The translations under genes and the position numbers were made by a program. From contig FN648111.1 in assembly GCA_000310025.1 (NCBI GenBank), positions 1-64,000 on the forward strand: DNA of 64,000 nucleotides, written 5' to 3'. This document shows positions 11,790-23,345 of the stretch, one piece after another (positions within the stretch are counted from its first letter, which is position 1; each line of letters begins with the position of its first letter). Below the pieces are notes generated by a model. That model was not told the DNA's origin. It saw nothing but the letters and a program-made list of their open reading frames with translations, and searched no databases. This DNA comes from Ectocarpus siliculosus (taxonomy: Eukaryota > Sar > Phaeophyceae > Ectocarpales > Ectocarpaceae).

Positions 11790-12165
11790 GTCTGGTCAGC
11801 TTCGGCAGCTCTAAAATCGGACGACCAGCGGGGCAGCCCTGCCGAAGCTCCTGAAAAAGAGTTCGAGAGGCGGGTCGTGGCCTCCATTTCGGCAGAAATT
11901 CGGCAAGACAACAAAGAGTACCTTGAAAGTGTTACCCAGACGATACGCTCCGAGATGTCGGCACAAGAGAATGGGGTACAGCGACAACAACCCTCCCGCG
12001 CTGCGTGCGGGGTTGGCACTTCTGCACTCCTGAGCGATGAGATACGGGCCGAGATTCGGGCTGAGATGCGCGCCGTGATCCGGGAAGAGGTGCCACGAGC
12101 TCTCCGCAGCAGCTTCATCGAGGGAGCGTCGGCAGCTGCAATATCTCGTCCGCCAATCTACAGGC
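11790..12165 (+). CDS. Exon-like open frame, charged helical protein
   Basis: An acceptor, ctgtcgcag|GTC, opens a phase-0 frame that fits the donor at 9358. The translation is rich in Glu, Arg and Ala with heptad-like spacing (EKEFERRVVASISAEIRQDN, then SDEIRAEIRAEMRAVIREE), suggesting coiled coil or long helices. The 3' end is uncertain: either a GC donor at CAG|gcgagt near 12163 or a GT donor a few bases later. It is probably the same gene as 8747-9358. No family is recognised. Confidence 0.45.
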
Positions 12166-13115
12166 GAGTGGAGGTCTTGACCTTAAGGGATTATTTGCCA
12201 CCAGTTCTGTTCTTGTGAAACACTCTTGTGCTGTGGTTTGTTTTCACGAAGAATGGAAGACGATGCGATGCACGTAGTGGCCTATATCAAACGGCTCGAC
12301 AGGAACTTTTCCACCCCCGCCTGTGCTTGTGACCGCATTGAAGAAGGCATTTGACTACGTACCGTTGTGTGATTTGCTTCCGGTGTTGAACCCGTGCTTC
12401 ATCCGCAGGAAAAATAAAAGTGTACGTGATTCTGGGTCTCGTATCGTTCTTGACCCCATCGAGCCATGCTCAGTCTGAGCAGTAGCCGGCAATATCAACG
12501 TGAGGCGCGTTGATTGATCGAACACATTGCGAAACAGCTGCTACCGACATCATCAATGTGGGATTCTACAACACGTTGATATGCAGGCGAATCTCTACTC
12601 GTTCTGGTCTGGTCATGTCGCCAGACAGCGGTTGCCTACGTAGGTTTCTTTTCCCTTGTGCTTTCAAGACTGCCCCTGCGCTGAATTCAACAGGTTCTGT
12701 TGACTATGCATGAAACACGCGATCGCCACAAGCTTATCGCCGTGGCATCTGACGGTAATGGCTACCTGCGCACGACGATTCTACATTTGCAGTACTTGCA
12801 GCGTTGTTAAATTCGTTACCCCATCAGCAAGCGGGCCGACTCATGATTCGGGCGGCCAAATGTCGGAAGTCACCGTGATCAGGTGGCGCAATACCATCGC
12901 TGTTTGGCGGGGCTCAACGAGATGCCTCCATTGTTGTTCGTTGGTGTGTTCGATCTCATTGCACCGCAACAAAGAATTCACCTCTCCATGGCGGCTTTTT
13001 TTCGAAAGCCAGGGTGAGAGGTGGCAGGAAGCTGCCATGCTCCGTGAAGAAGCCGACCCAATATTGGACATGGAGCCTCATGCACGCTTCCAGTACGGCT
13101 TCGTAGTATGAAACT
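12166..13115. other. Unresolved stretch within the putative 8.7-14.2 kb gene
   Basis: A plus-strand frame ending in QGERWQEAAMLREEADPILD (about 13010-13110) has coding character, but its borders are unclear and minus-strand frames compete. Nothing else is recognised. Confidence 0.3.
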
Positions 13116-13587
13116 CACGGAGTACTAAGCTGTCGTTTTTTCTGATGCTGAATATTCCGCCCTCGCTTCGTACAGCTGGGGCGTCGGTACTTGCAGCTTC
13201 GGCAATACCGACCACGACAACACGGAGGGCCGTTCTAGCCAAAAACGGAGAGCGTCGTCTCCTGAAATGAGCGATGATGACGATGGCGATGACTCGTCAG
13301 ATCAAGGGGAAACCCGAGGGAAAAAAAAGGCATCACGAACCCGCACCCGCGCCCGCCATTCCGAGAAGTCCAGGTATCACGAAGTATTAGATGACCGAAA
13401 ATCCAAAATAAATGGTATGGTATTTGGGATGAAGGCAATACTGAGAGAATTACAGCCACAGATAGGGAGATCTCGCTTCAGTCAGTCTAGTCAGTTCAGT
13501 CACTTGAGTCAGTTCAGTCACTTGAGTCAAGTTTCTACGAGGAGCCTATTTTCCCACCTACCTTTTCTTTCCGCGGAATGTTCCTGA
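13116..13587 (+). CDS. Acidic/basic exon-like frame, probably a nuclear protein
   Basis: The frame is open from 13116 with a possible acceptor ttgcag at 13196. An acidic Asp/Ser block (SDDDDGDDSSDQ) is followed by a basic one (GKKKASRTRTRARH), a combination common in nuclear proteins. It then encodes a short tandem Ser/Gln/Phe/His stretch from an 18-nt repeat (about 13490-13530). The donor is not resolved and the link to flanking exons is inferred from strand and spacing. Confidence 0.4.
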
Positions 13588-14034
13588 CACCTGTCCATGG
13601 GGTTGGACGTGTCCCGGGAGCACACAAGGAATACCATATTCTCGCTTTGACCGCTGTTTTTTTGAAGAAGTTCGTACATGGGAAGGGACAGATGTTCCGA
13701 CAATGTTCATGATGCGGCCCCCACCGCGAAAGTATGCGCATACGCCGCTATCTACGTTGATACATTTACCAGGACTATTTCATCAGGCAATCAGCCTTCC
13801 CACGATATCGTATGCTCGGTGAACTCCGTCCACGGTTGTCTCCTGCTCGAAGTTGGCAAACGTGTTTTCTCCCACCGAGCGGCGGAAGTGTTGTCCGGGC
13901 TGATGCCACAGGATAAGGACAATGGAACACGTCAACTCGGCCTCCTATGCCTTTTCTATCGGCGTGTCCAGTTATCCCCACGATTCCCCAGCTCACTGCT
14001 GTCTGAGTTCACGGAACGCGTATGCACTGTTCAG

Positions 14035-14176
14035 GTCTCGAGGAAAACGGCGAGCCGTAGCTAGTGCATCCAGCGATGAAGGTAGCTCGAGTTCCGACGA
14101 CGAGGACGATTCAGGATCGGACCGACGCACCTCGAAGACACCTCACCAGGGGCAGGCTGCGGACGCACGAAGGTGA
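14035..14176 (+). CDS. Probable terminal exon, basic then Ser/Asp-rich tail
   Basis: An acceptor, gcactgttcag|G, opens a frame needing two nucleotides from the previous exon. It encodes SRGKRRAV, an acidic Ser/Asp run (SDEGSSSSDDEDDSGSD), then a short Gln/Ala/Arg tail and stop TGA 14174-14176. The composition matches the acidic exon upstream, so it may end the same gene. The splice from that exon could not be fixed. Confidence 0.4.
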
Positions 14177-15990
14177 CTCGAAGACACAGCTACTGTTGAT
14201 TGTTCCATCTGACTGTTTCACGTTGTTTTTTCGTTGGCCGCTCGACACAGTACGATGTGCCCGTTCGTCAGACCTAAGGAACCTATACCCCGCAACTGCA
14301 AGTACCACGTTGCAGAAATAGTGTCAAAATTGTACATAATAGAGTCCGGTGCCAGCTTGAACTCTGTGAAAAGGTATTGCCGCCTGGCTGAAACTGGATG
14401 GTGTCGTGATTGCGGCTTGCGGCATGCAGGTCACGACAGATATGCCAACACGGCCCGCTGTGGAAAAGCGTAAGGTTAGTGTCCGGTCATGGTTTGTTTC
14501 GTCGGCCATCGGAGAGCCACACGCACACCCTCCAGGGGAGAAAAAGAGTGTGTGTCATGAACAACCGCGTCCACTCCTTCTGGATGACGAAGCACATGGC
14601 TCAAATAACGCACAATGTGTTTGATTTCTATTCGGTGGCGCCGCTTCGTGCTGACCAAGCGGTCTGTAGCTTTCTGTGTCCAAAACCTGTACCCACCTCA
14701 CACCAACCAATAAACGAGAGATTTTACGCAAGTCCTACGAGCGGACCGTACCACAACAAGCAAACGTCAACCATCAAACGATTCTACCAACGGAGATGCC
14801 AGCCGACGCCCCGCGGGCGCCAGAAGAAACGACAAACATGATTAAACGGATCCGGGGTCAAGAGTAAACGCATCAACGGGAAAGCCCACCGAAGGCCTGA
14901 GCGCCCCCCTCCCCGCACCCCACGAATCACCCCAAGAAGGGTTATAGTGACGTTCCAAACGAGGTACTCCATGACAGCAGTGATACTCACCTCTGTTTTG
15001 CGTGGCTGTCTGGCGAACCCCATGCATGGTCCCACTTCGCTCACCCGCCCCAACGGTACACGATATATTCTTTTCTGGACCCACCTCCCTCAGCCGTTCT
15101 TATTTTTTTTTTCTCAAACCAGACAGGCAAAACAGCTGTTTCGCATTTTCAAAGCCTCTTGGGCGTTAATAGATCAACAAGATGTTCCAAACGATACGCA
15201 ACGGATCTAAACCATCGTGCGGTCGCTGTTGGTGTCCATCGAAACGCATCATGCAACTTGGTAGCAAAAAACAACGCCAATACATACGTTCACGACGGCA
15301 CACGTACCTGTCTGTCTGTCCTACTTCTAATACAGTCAAAAATGAACGGCAGCAGAGCAGGCAGTCGGCGAGAAAGAGTCCAACTTACGTAGAGAAAGGA
15401 GATTGCTTGTGTCCAAGCAGTTACTGCCCCATTCTCCGGCCACGAACGTTTGGAAATATATGTGTGTGTACGAGGTGGGCATGTGGTCAGCTCGTCCTCT
15501 CACAAGTCGAGCCTCCGCAGTAGATGGGAGACCGTCGTCGTCGCAGATCACCGACCCTCATTGATAGGTACACCCAAGACGGACTGGTGCTGAAGATGTT
15601 ACCCCAAAGTAGACACCAGGCATAAAGGATCATGTATACATCCATCCCCGGTGGGTCATCTTTCTACTGATGGGGTTATTCGATTCTGCGTGACCGTACG
15701 TTGTGAACTGTAGTGCTAGTGTGGCAGAACTACGTGCGTGTTAATATTCGTTCAAGCATGCAGTACCGTCTATATCATATACAATTCAGAGGCTAATACG
15801 ATTCAGTATAATACCTATTTTATAATACTTCTTATCAAGTATTGTATTCGTTTCACTATTCAAAATCTTATTAGTAGATCCCCCCCCCCCGCGGCCGGCC
15901 CGAAATTAGACAGTGGAAGTGTGGGTCCGGAATTTATTTTCCATGTACCCTTGACCCACTCCCTTTCGCTTGCACAAACGTTTGACAATG
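14177..15990. other. No gene recognised; contains an AT-rich island
   Basis: Short open frames on both strands show no domains. At about 15755-15885 the sequence turns strongly AT-rich and ends in a run of ten C. It may be an upstream region of the Gln-rich exon that follows. Confidence 0.4.
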
Positions 15991-15992
15991 TT

Positions 15993-16414
15993 GCAGCGCC
16001 AATCCGTCAGAGGCAATCTTTGCTGCATTGAGTTACGGAGCAGCACAGAAGCAGCAAGCATCGCACCCACAGCACTTTGTGGGAGGGATGAACCCTCCAA
16101 GGTACCAGTTCTCTGCACCCACTGGAGACGGATACGGACAGCTTGCAAGGACCCCTGATCGACTGCAGCAGGGCAAGCACTTCTTCCCGCTACAGCATCA
16201 GCAACAACTACAGCACCCGCAGATGCAGCAACAGCAACAACTGCAGCACTCGCAGATGCAGCAGCAACAGCAGCTGCAGCACGCGCAGATGCAGCAACAC
16301 CAAAAACTGCAGCTCCCGCAGATGCAGCAACCGCAACAGCTGCAGTACCCGCCGATGCAGATGCAGCAACGGCCTACTATCCACATGTTTGACAATTTTT
16401 TTCAGAGTCGCTGA
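15993..16414 (+). CDS. Gln-rich exon with 11-residue tandem repeats
   Basis: A frame open from about 15993, probably entered through an acceptor near ttgcag (15996) or ccgtcag (16011), encodes a short Ala/Gln/His region and NPPRYQFSAPTGDGYGQL. About five imperfect 11-residue units of the form QQLQHPQMQQQ follow. The frame stops at 16412-16414. Such tracts are typical of transcription-related or RNA-binding proteins. No globular domain is visible. Whether it splices to the exons at 16596 and 16814 is not resolved. Confidence 0.45.
16202..16366 (+). repeat. 33-bp coding minisatellite, about five units
   Basis: Units contain ctgcagcac..gcagatgcagcaa with a period of 33 bp and stay in frame. Units differ mostly at one His/Leu/Tyr-Pro/Ser/Ala pair, so the array is moderately old. 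Confidence 0.85.
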
Positions 16415-16595
16415 AGTTTGCAAGCGGGGTGCCCCAGTAGAATACTGCAAAGTATGAAGTACAGTGTCAGCGTTTCATTACCTCCATGGTTGTTGCAAGG
16501 CTTTCCATGTATCGTAAGTATGAGTGCATGCGGATGACAGTAGATGGCACCTTTTGTTTCGACGGAAAGAAGTTTCTGTCTTGTTTCTTTTTAAG

Positions 16596-16770
16596 GTCCA
16601 CCAGTTTGTGTTGAAACGTCCCAAATCATGCACCAAAGAGGCAGTGATAAGACAAGCTTCGAAAGGAGTTGCTTCAAAGGTTGCGGGGCTTCAGCTCGTA
16701 AGGGCCACCACATCTGCGGCTGGCATGCGTGATGGCCTTCACCAGTTCCACACTCCACCACTGCCACCTC
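16596..16770 (+). CDS. Exon-like frame, unknown protein
   Basis: Lies between an acceptor, tttttaag|GTC, and a donor, cacctc|gtaagg. It encodes 58 residues of mixed composition beginning VHQFVLKRPKSCTKEAV. It exits in phase 1, which matches the entry phase of the frame at 16814 across a 43-bp intron. No family is recognised. Confidence 0.35.
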
Positions 16771-16813
16771 GTAAGGTCTGTTAGGCATGATGTACAGAAT
16801 CTTGTTCTTGTAG

Positions 16814-17001
16814 ATGATGCTGGCAGCAGCCAGATGATTTCGGTCTTTCAAGAAGCGGCTCATGTTGAATCCAATAACTCGTCATGCAAAACTACAGGGA
16901 ACATTCCACCTTGCCCAGGCATGTCTACTATAGACGATGATGACACTACGAACCAAGGGTCGGACGACTCAAAAGGCGATGATACTGAAGGTGCAGCATG
17001 A
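16814..17001 (+). CDS. Probable terminal exon with acidic tail
   Basis: The acceptor cttgtag precedes 16814. The frame reads through SSQMISVFQEAAHVESNNSS to an acidic end (STIDDDDTTNQGSDDSKGDD) and stop TGA at 16999-17001. Its phase fits the donor after 16770, giving an unusually short intron of 43 bp. No function is recognised. Confidence 0.35.
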
Positions 17002-18600
17002 TCGGAAAACGCAGCGCAGCTAGACTCCGCTTGGGAAGTGGCCGTGACGGTCGTGGGAACGCCTGGTGGTACATAGCAGCAGGTTTTGCGTGCGGATCGT
17101 TCTTATGGAGACAGCGCCATGAAATCAGCGGCCGACCGAGGGTTGGGTAGGGTCGTGCCGCCGACCTGTTGCGCATGATTTACCGCCTGAACACAGCAAC
17201 ACGCCGGTTGAAGATGCTGGTTGGGCCAAAGAGCGAGCCCCATTCCCGTTGTACAATACCGCGCCGACGTGGGTTCTTCTGTCTTTTGTACACAGATTGT
17301 CATCATGCAGAAAATGATTTTTTTTTGTCAGAGGAAAGATCGAGGCACAATGGCTTTTCCGGCGGTTGTCCGGACCTTTGTTCGACTGTTGATAGCGGCC
17401 TGTCGGCGTGTAGGTAATGCAACCTCTTATCATAGGATCGACGTTTTTGGTCCAAACCGACGTTGTATCATCCCAGCTGCTCGCGTGCCAAGTTATCGTG
17501 GCCACGGTGGCCACGAGTGAGTGCAGAGTAACTGAGAGCAACTGTCGTAGAGAATGGTGTGCGCGAAGCGGGGGCATCCTGTTGATGTGAAGTTGCTTCG
17601 ACGCGAGTCCAGTAGCCCAGTACAATAGCAGCGCCGACCGTTTTTTTTTATCCGGATTCGACAAGATTCGATGTTGGGCAGTAGGTGAATATCCAAATCT
17701 TGTCGTTCGTTGACCCACTATGTGTAAAGAACACAGCGTGCTCCGGTAAGACAAAAGGGAGAAGACATGCTACTGGGAAAGGTTTGTCTGGACTTGGGCG
17801 GGTTTTACACCACAGTACACGTAGGCTATGTGGACTGTACCAGGGAATGGCTAATACTGCTGTACAACGACACGTAAATACACAAAAATGTCGCCCGACA
17901 GCTGCTGGATGCGGTCTCCACCAACTCGGGATTGACATCAGTACGGACATACGAAGGTACTGGGTAGAGAGAGATCGGAACGGTTTTGAATGTGAAGACA
18001 ACAACAACAGCAATCAGGCAATCAATACAGAAGAGGCCGCCGATGGAGGAAGCTGCAAACAAATTTCAAATTTCCTGCGTCATCGACAATTTAGTGTCAG
18101 CCTGTGATGAGAATGCATGAAGCTCGCTGTTCTTCGCGGAATTAATTCCCTTGCCACATGTTTTACCCGTCAGAGTGGGCGCAGATCTGTGTAAAGTTCC
18201 ACCGACCGGACAACAACCTTGATAGAGCGGCTTCGGGGTGCGATCCCGAGCTCCACACGGCGGGTTCGAAACTAGAGAAAACTTTCACAATTAGACGCAG
18301 AAGCAAGCGAAGCGCAACAGCCTCTAATCATGCGAGGTACTGGAGGTTGTCACAAGGCATGCTGCTGTTCACACGGACGATCATCGACTAGTCTAATGGT
18401 TTGATTTCGGCTTCTATAGGACGTACATACCCGCGTCTCTGCAACAAACTCAAACTACAGTATGTACCCTTGCAAGCATAGTCTAGGACGTAAACGCGGG
18501 CAGTCGAGTCGTGAGTGACAGGCTGTGACATTTCTCCTACACCTCGGGTCCTCTCGGTACCGACACCTTCCTGTAGGTAATTGGCGAAGATGCGCATCAA
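17002..18600. other. No gene recognised
   Basis: A 209-residue minus-strand open frame (17125-17754) lacks motifs and shares the stretch with plus-strand frames of similar length. Nothing else is supported. Confidence 0.4.
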
Positions 18601-19265
18601 TTTGGGCGGGCTGGACGGGATAAAAAAATTAAAACCGCCATGAAACCTTCGATTTGTGAGGCTTTCTGGGCTCTGGGAAACCCAGTATGTCCGTCCGCAA
18701 CCCCGCAACAGCGGGCCTGGTTCACAACACCCAAAGAGGACGAACTAAAGGGGCTTGCAATTTTTTCTTCTCGAGTTTCCAGTTTACCTGCACATCAGAC
18801 GCGTTCAGGTGGGGTACAGTAGTTGGGGGGGCGCCTCTCATGTGCATTTATTTTGGCAGGACGCACGTTATTGTCTAAGGTTGAATTTTGTTTTCTTGCA
18901 TCGTTCGTCTGGAACGTTCTCTGCGAAGAGAGACAAAAATAACGCGAGGGGGACAGGCCGTGCGAGCGTACTACAGACTCCATGTACACTACGATGAGCT
19001 TAACATTACGTCTACCTGGTAGTCTACAGGGGGTTGAAGCTAGATTAAAAACAGAGCAAGCTAGATTAAAAAACAGAGGATCGTCGGCTTCTATCCTGCG
19101 CTGTTCAGCATGTCGGCTTCGTTGTCCAGAGCTTCGTTTCAAACTTTGCATTATAAATAGGTTAATAAGATGCCGTTGTCTGTAGTAGTGACTGGCGGAG
19201 CAACTATTTCTGAAACTGATTCGGGACAAAGAACGTTCCGGACCAGCCTCCAGTAGGACCAGTAG
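18600..19265 (+). repeat. Segmental duplication, upstream block, copy A
   Basis: Matches 35580-36370 with moderate divergence. Landmarks shared in order are ttcacaacaccca, acgttcaggtggggt, tggcaggacgca, tcggcttc..tcc and aacgttccgga. In both places the block lies upstream of an LRR-gene first exon, so it belongs to the duplicated 5' flank of loci A and B. No gene is recognised in it. Confidence 0.75.
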
Positions 19266-19337
19266 CCCAATAGCAGTGGTCTCCATGTCGGGATACCATT
19301 TATTGGAACATTCCTTGGGTAGGTGCAGCCCTGCACG

Positions 19338-19585
19338 GCAACCTAGCTTTTCACCGCCGTACAGCAAAACCTAGCGTTCACGGTGCACAACAACCTAGCC
19401 TTGACACCGTACAGCAACCTAGCGTTGACGGTGCACAACAACCTAGCCCTTGACGGTGCACAGCAACCTAGCCGTTGCCCCCTCCTGCGCCGCGGCTTAG
19501 CCTATACGGGACAGCCGCAACCTAGAACGCAAACGGTGCAGCAACCTAGCGTTTTCACCGTTCAGCAAAACCTAGCGCCGCGGCA
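19338..19585 (+). repeat. Degenerate minisatellite, about 25-30 bp unit
   Basis: Repeats of the core acggtgcacaacaacctagc with variants (cgtacagcaacctagcg, gtgcagcaacctagcg) recur about nine times. The open frame across it is a by-product of the repeat. Confidence 0.85.
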
Positions 19586-20879
19586 AAGCGCCGCGGCTTG
19601 CTTCGGCCCATGCTTGCTTGGTACAGTGAAGTAGCACTTTCCAATGCCATAGCTTTGAGCCGTGCAAAACATGGTACAGCGCACCGGGGAAGCCGTTTAC
19701 CCATCGGGGTAAATCTTTCCGCCTCCTCCCCACCCACCCACCAGTGAATTCTCGGGATACATCAACTCTGGTGGTGTACTGTAGCCAGGAAGTTCCAGTG
19801 GAAAATTCCCGTCAACCACCGCTTTCGACCAAGTCTCCAGCACCCCTCTTCCGGAGGCTGGTCCAGTCCACGTCAGAATTTTGGGCCTCGTGACGCCTGC
19901 CGTGATGCTCTCCTCAGCTCTACCAATAGGAAGATCACACGCCCCAGAGTTTCAAGTACTTTCGAAATTCGAACGAATTAATTTGTGACATGTTAAACGT
20001 TCAAGTGTGGCTCTTCGTACAATGCACGCACACGCCCCGCAGTTCCATCTGTTTTGGGCGGGTAGTCTAGACGTGGCGGGGCGCGTACCGTGACGTTGCG
20101 GTGGCGGCTGGTCCGACATTTTATCAAAATCATGTGGAACAACACCGCTGTCGGATGGGGGGCCCTTCCCCCGCTGGGCCCGCCTCCTCCCATTCAGTCT
20201 CGCAGCATCCGCCTAAAAAAAAACGCACTCTGCGCTTCGCCCTATCTTTTCAAGACCCGACGATTGTCTTCGTTCCTCCCAAACACGGTTGTCCTCCTCG
20301 ACAAGTGGGCTTCCTGCTTCCGACCCTCCTCTCGTGCACCGTCCCCCGCGGTTCATCGCATAGTCTACCCCCATCGCGACGCTTGCACAATGTGTGTGTG
20401 TCGCTGTGTCCTTTTTATCATTCATGAGCATCGACCAGCTAACAGGCTGACCCATGTCGCTGTGCTGCGAGTATGTGCAAGCGAAGCGCACTAGGTCCCC
20501 GCAAAAATTGAACCGATAACCGTTATTGGTGGCTGAAAACATGTCCAATAATAACCGCTATTGAGGGCACGACCGGTTTAGCGGTAACCTCTAAACCGGG
20601 GTGCAGCCGTGCCACGAGATTTTATAGCCGCTATTCAGGGCATCCGGCTAAACAGGGAAACACTAAACCGGGCCCACGACTGTAGTCTATATATGATTGT
20701 ATCGGGGAACTTTGGGGAACCGGAAAAAAGCTCTGTGTTCTTCAGTCTGAGTGCGCATTCAAACGGCGTCTTGTATTGAGGCGTGCTTTCCAGCCGCTCA
20801 TGGGACGCTCCCCATGCTCCATGGTGTGTCAGCCGTGTTGCTTGTACGTTCCGGACGTAGGCCGGACGTTGTACACCTC

Positions 20880-21310
20880 GCTTTACCTGTGGGGCGTGTG
20901 TGTGCATTCATTGTCCCGTGCACGAAGGGGGTCGCACTTCCAACATTAAAATTCTACCGCTCGCAAAATATTCGTTCTAAAATACTTCAACTCGGGGGCG
21001 TGTGTGTGCATTGAATTGAGATGTCCCGTGCGTCTGCAAAGATTTTTCGAGCACCGCGCATACCGGAGGTATCGCAAGGGGGTGTGCGTTAAAATTTCTT
21101 GATAGTATCGACTTCAGGCTTTACTCAGGATCGCACACACGGGAGTCATCGCACTGGGGTGTGAGCAATCTCTCAAAAATCAAATGACATAAGTCGATTC
21201 CGCACAGGGTCCGTGTTCTCCGCACGGTCGGGAGTCATCGCACAGGGGTGCGATGCAAATCATATGGCGAAAATGTTCAAAGAACGACCGCACGGGGGTG
21301 CGCTGACTCG
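20880..21310 (+). repeat. Degenerate direct repeats
   Basis: ggggcgtgtgtgtgcatt followed by tgtcccgtgc occurs near 20892 and again near 20994. Then cgcac-x-cgggagtcatcgca-x-ggggtg variants recur near 21055, 21130, 21220 and 21290 at spacings of about 70-90 bp. No function is known. Confidence 0.65.
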
Positions 21311-21779
21311 CAACCTTACGGTATTCACACATGTAGGTAGTCGTACTGAAGAATGGCCGGAGTTTAGAGTTTCGGTGTGGGTTTGTCATCCCGTCGAATG
21401 TAACGTCGTGATAAACACGTTCCGGTAAGTGTGGGCGCGCCAGTCGTCGTTGCGCAGGGCGAATGGGCGGCACCTTATTTTTTCTCGTCCCTTTCCTCCT
21501 CCGGTGCTTGCCTCTATTGCTGTCTCGAGAGGGATTCAGCCGTCCCGTTGTGCGTCGACCCTGGAGTTGAAGTTTGTTAGCCATTTGTCTTGTGCATTTG
21601 CCTTGCGACATTTTCATTGTGCAAAACCTTTACCCCACCGGATGTGGTACCGTGAAGGCGTGTTTTGCCTTGAGCATCATGAAGGCTTTACTGCCATTTG
21701 GTGGTTCAGACCCACGGCAATGGGGCTTATTCTACAATTATTTGTTTTCTCCCACCCGATTGTGGAAGGGCAAGCAACA

Positions 21780-21990
21780 GAAACCGGTATATCGGGGGGG
21801 AGGGGTTGGGTGAAAAATACGGTACACAAGGAAAGATTCGGGACCTGACTCGCAGGCCCCACTCTGATCACCCATACCGTTTTCTGGCAGCTTAACCGGA
21901 GAACTATGCGAACCGCGCTTCTCGAGTCGGCTTTCACCGGTTTTTGTCGTCCCGGTCGCCGTTTACGCGATGGATGCACACTCCTGTGCT
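21780..21990. repeat. Interspersed repeat fragment related to 54515-54715
   Basis: Shared landmarks in order are a G-run, gaaaaat, ggccccac-ctgatc, tttctggc, ggagac/aacta and the tagtcgg/gagtcgg-ctg/ctttc-ccg stretch ending in gtcccggtc-like sequence. Divergence is high. No ends or coding capacity were recognised. Confidence 0.4.
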
Positions 21991-22579
21991 GGCCGCAGGA
22001 CGTGGTGCTGCTGTTATGGTTGTGGTGCCCCTGCAAATTGCAAGAAGCTTGCACAAACCTTGTTCGAGATGCCTGTGAGGTCTTGCTAGCGTTCTCGGTG
22101 GTGTTTACAGAGCCGGCGGTCCGCCTGCCGAATCCTTCTGCCAAATCTCCGGATTGGGTGAAGAAGCCGGGACAAAACAACACGTGCTTGCTGTTTTCAC
22201 GGAAACGGAGAGAAACATCCCTGCATCTGCATGAATATCCCCAAACGTTTTCCTGTTTTGCCTCTGACACATAAAACATTTCTCGTTCTTTCGGCAGAAT
22301 GCTCGCCTTCAGCCCATTTCTCTTCTTGATGGCGCCCAACCGCACAAACCAATGCCTGTCGCTCTCTGGTTGGCGTCTGAACTACCATATGTCAGACGAG
22401 AATTGAATAATCATGTGGGGATATCCCAAGTTCATGGTGTGTCTGGGCTTGGTGACATCGTTCGCCACGGTCTATCCAGATAGCAATTTCTGGACGACAA
22501 CGGAATCGTGAGGCCACGTGATCGTTCTCGTTACGCCACCAGATTTCCTCCCCCCAGAAGGTATCCTTTTGGCTTGACA

Positions 22580-22742
22580 ATGGCTGCGACGGATCGTGAC
22601 GCGCTGGTGGCCGTCTTTCATTCGACGGGCGGGAGAAGTTGGGCGATCAATAACAACTGGAACACGATGGCCGAGCTTTTCAGATGGTACGGGATCAAGG
22701 TCGACGGCCGGGGTCGCGTCGTGAAGCTAAAGTTTCGCTGGA
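22580..22742 (+). pseudogene. First exon of an LRR gene, locus A, interrupted by a stop
   Basis: ATG at 22580 opens MAATDRDALVAVFHSTGG, the N-terminal cap typical of Ectocarpus LRR-ROCO proteins. It continues with NNWNT...WYGIKVDGRGRVVKL. The exon should end AAC CTC CGA G|gt, as in locus B. Here the last full codon is TAA (22739-22741), just before the donor at 22743. Unless splicing differs, any product stops before the first LRR. The exon retains the NWNTMAELFRWY segment that locus B lacks. Confidence 0.8.
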
Positions 22743-23179
22743 ACAACCTCTAAGGTACGTTTGCCCTGCTCCTTGCATATGCGCTGCTCTCCTTCGATGT
22801 GCCCGGCCTTCCCTGACAATGCATCCAAGTATAGCCCTCTCTCAACCTACACCCCTTTCACCAACTGCAAGTTGAAGCAAAACCCACGTTCCCCGTTGTT
22901 ATTGATTCGGGCGTTCTGAACGGGATCCACTCCTCGATATCGCTTGAAGAATCGTCTCCACAATGGTTTTCTGGTGTTCATCGTACGCCACCGCATCTGT
23001 GCTCGTCGATAAGAGTGTGAAATACCATGGAAAGGTAGAGTGCTACTGATGATTTTGAAAGCATACCAGGTAGCCGACAAGTGGTTGTGTAGTAGCTGGA
23101 TGAGTTTCCACACGGTCTTTCCAGCAACACGTATTCGATGTTGCGCCTCTGACAGGGCGTTCTTGTCCTATCACCCTGC

Positions 23180-23345
23180 AGCTTGGCGAGGTCGGGCAGC
23201 GTCTCTCTCTCTCTCTGTCTCTCTCTCTCGCTGTCTCTGTCTACCTGTCCGTCTGGCTGTCGGTCTGTCTGCCTCGCTCTGTCGTTTGTGCAATGAAAGC
23301 CCACCCAAAGCACCGCCTCATTCTCTCTCTCTCTCTACCTCAGCC
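23180..23345 (+). repeat. CT-rich microsatellite in first intron
   Basis: Runs of (tctc)n and (tgtc)n near 23200-23285 and (ctct)n near 23320-23338. The corresponding place in locus B lacks the long runs. Confidence 0.85.

Larger units (their letters stand above)
19266..22269. other. 3-kb stretch present in locus A but absent from locus B
   Basis: The flanking duplicated blocks are nearly adjacent in locus B (36370 and 36420) but 3 kb apart here. The interval holds the minisatellite at 19338-19585, degenerate repeats at 20880-21310 and an interspersed repeat at 21780-21990. No convincing gene is present. Confidence 0.55.

Noticed and set aside
16202-16366. Regular 33-bp repeats considered as a CRISPR-like array
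   Set aside because: Units are contiguous without spacers, in frame and in a eukaryotic context.
17125-17754. 209-residue minus-strand frame
   Set aside because: No motif, no splice support, and comparable frames exist on the other strand.
18255-18285. ggttcgaaa resembling a tRNA B box
   Set aside because: No matching acceptor stem, A box or anticodon arm around it.
19383-19634. Plus-strand frame rich in NNLAL repeats
   Set aside because: It follows the minisatellite only and its composition is that of the repeat.
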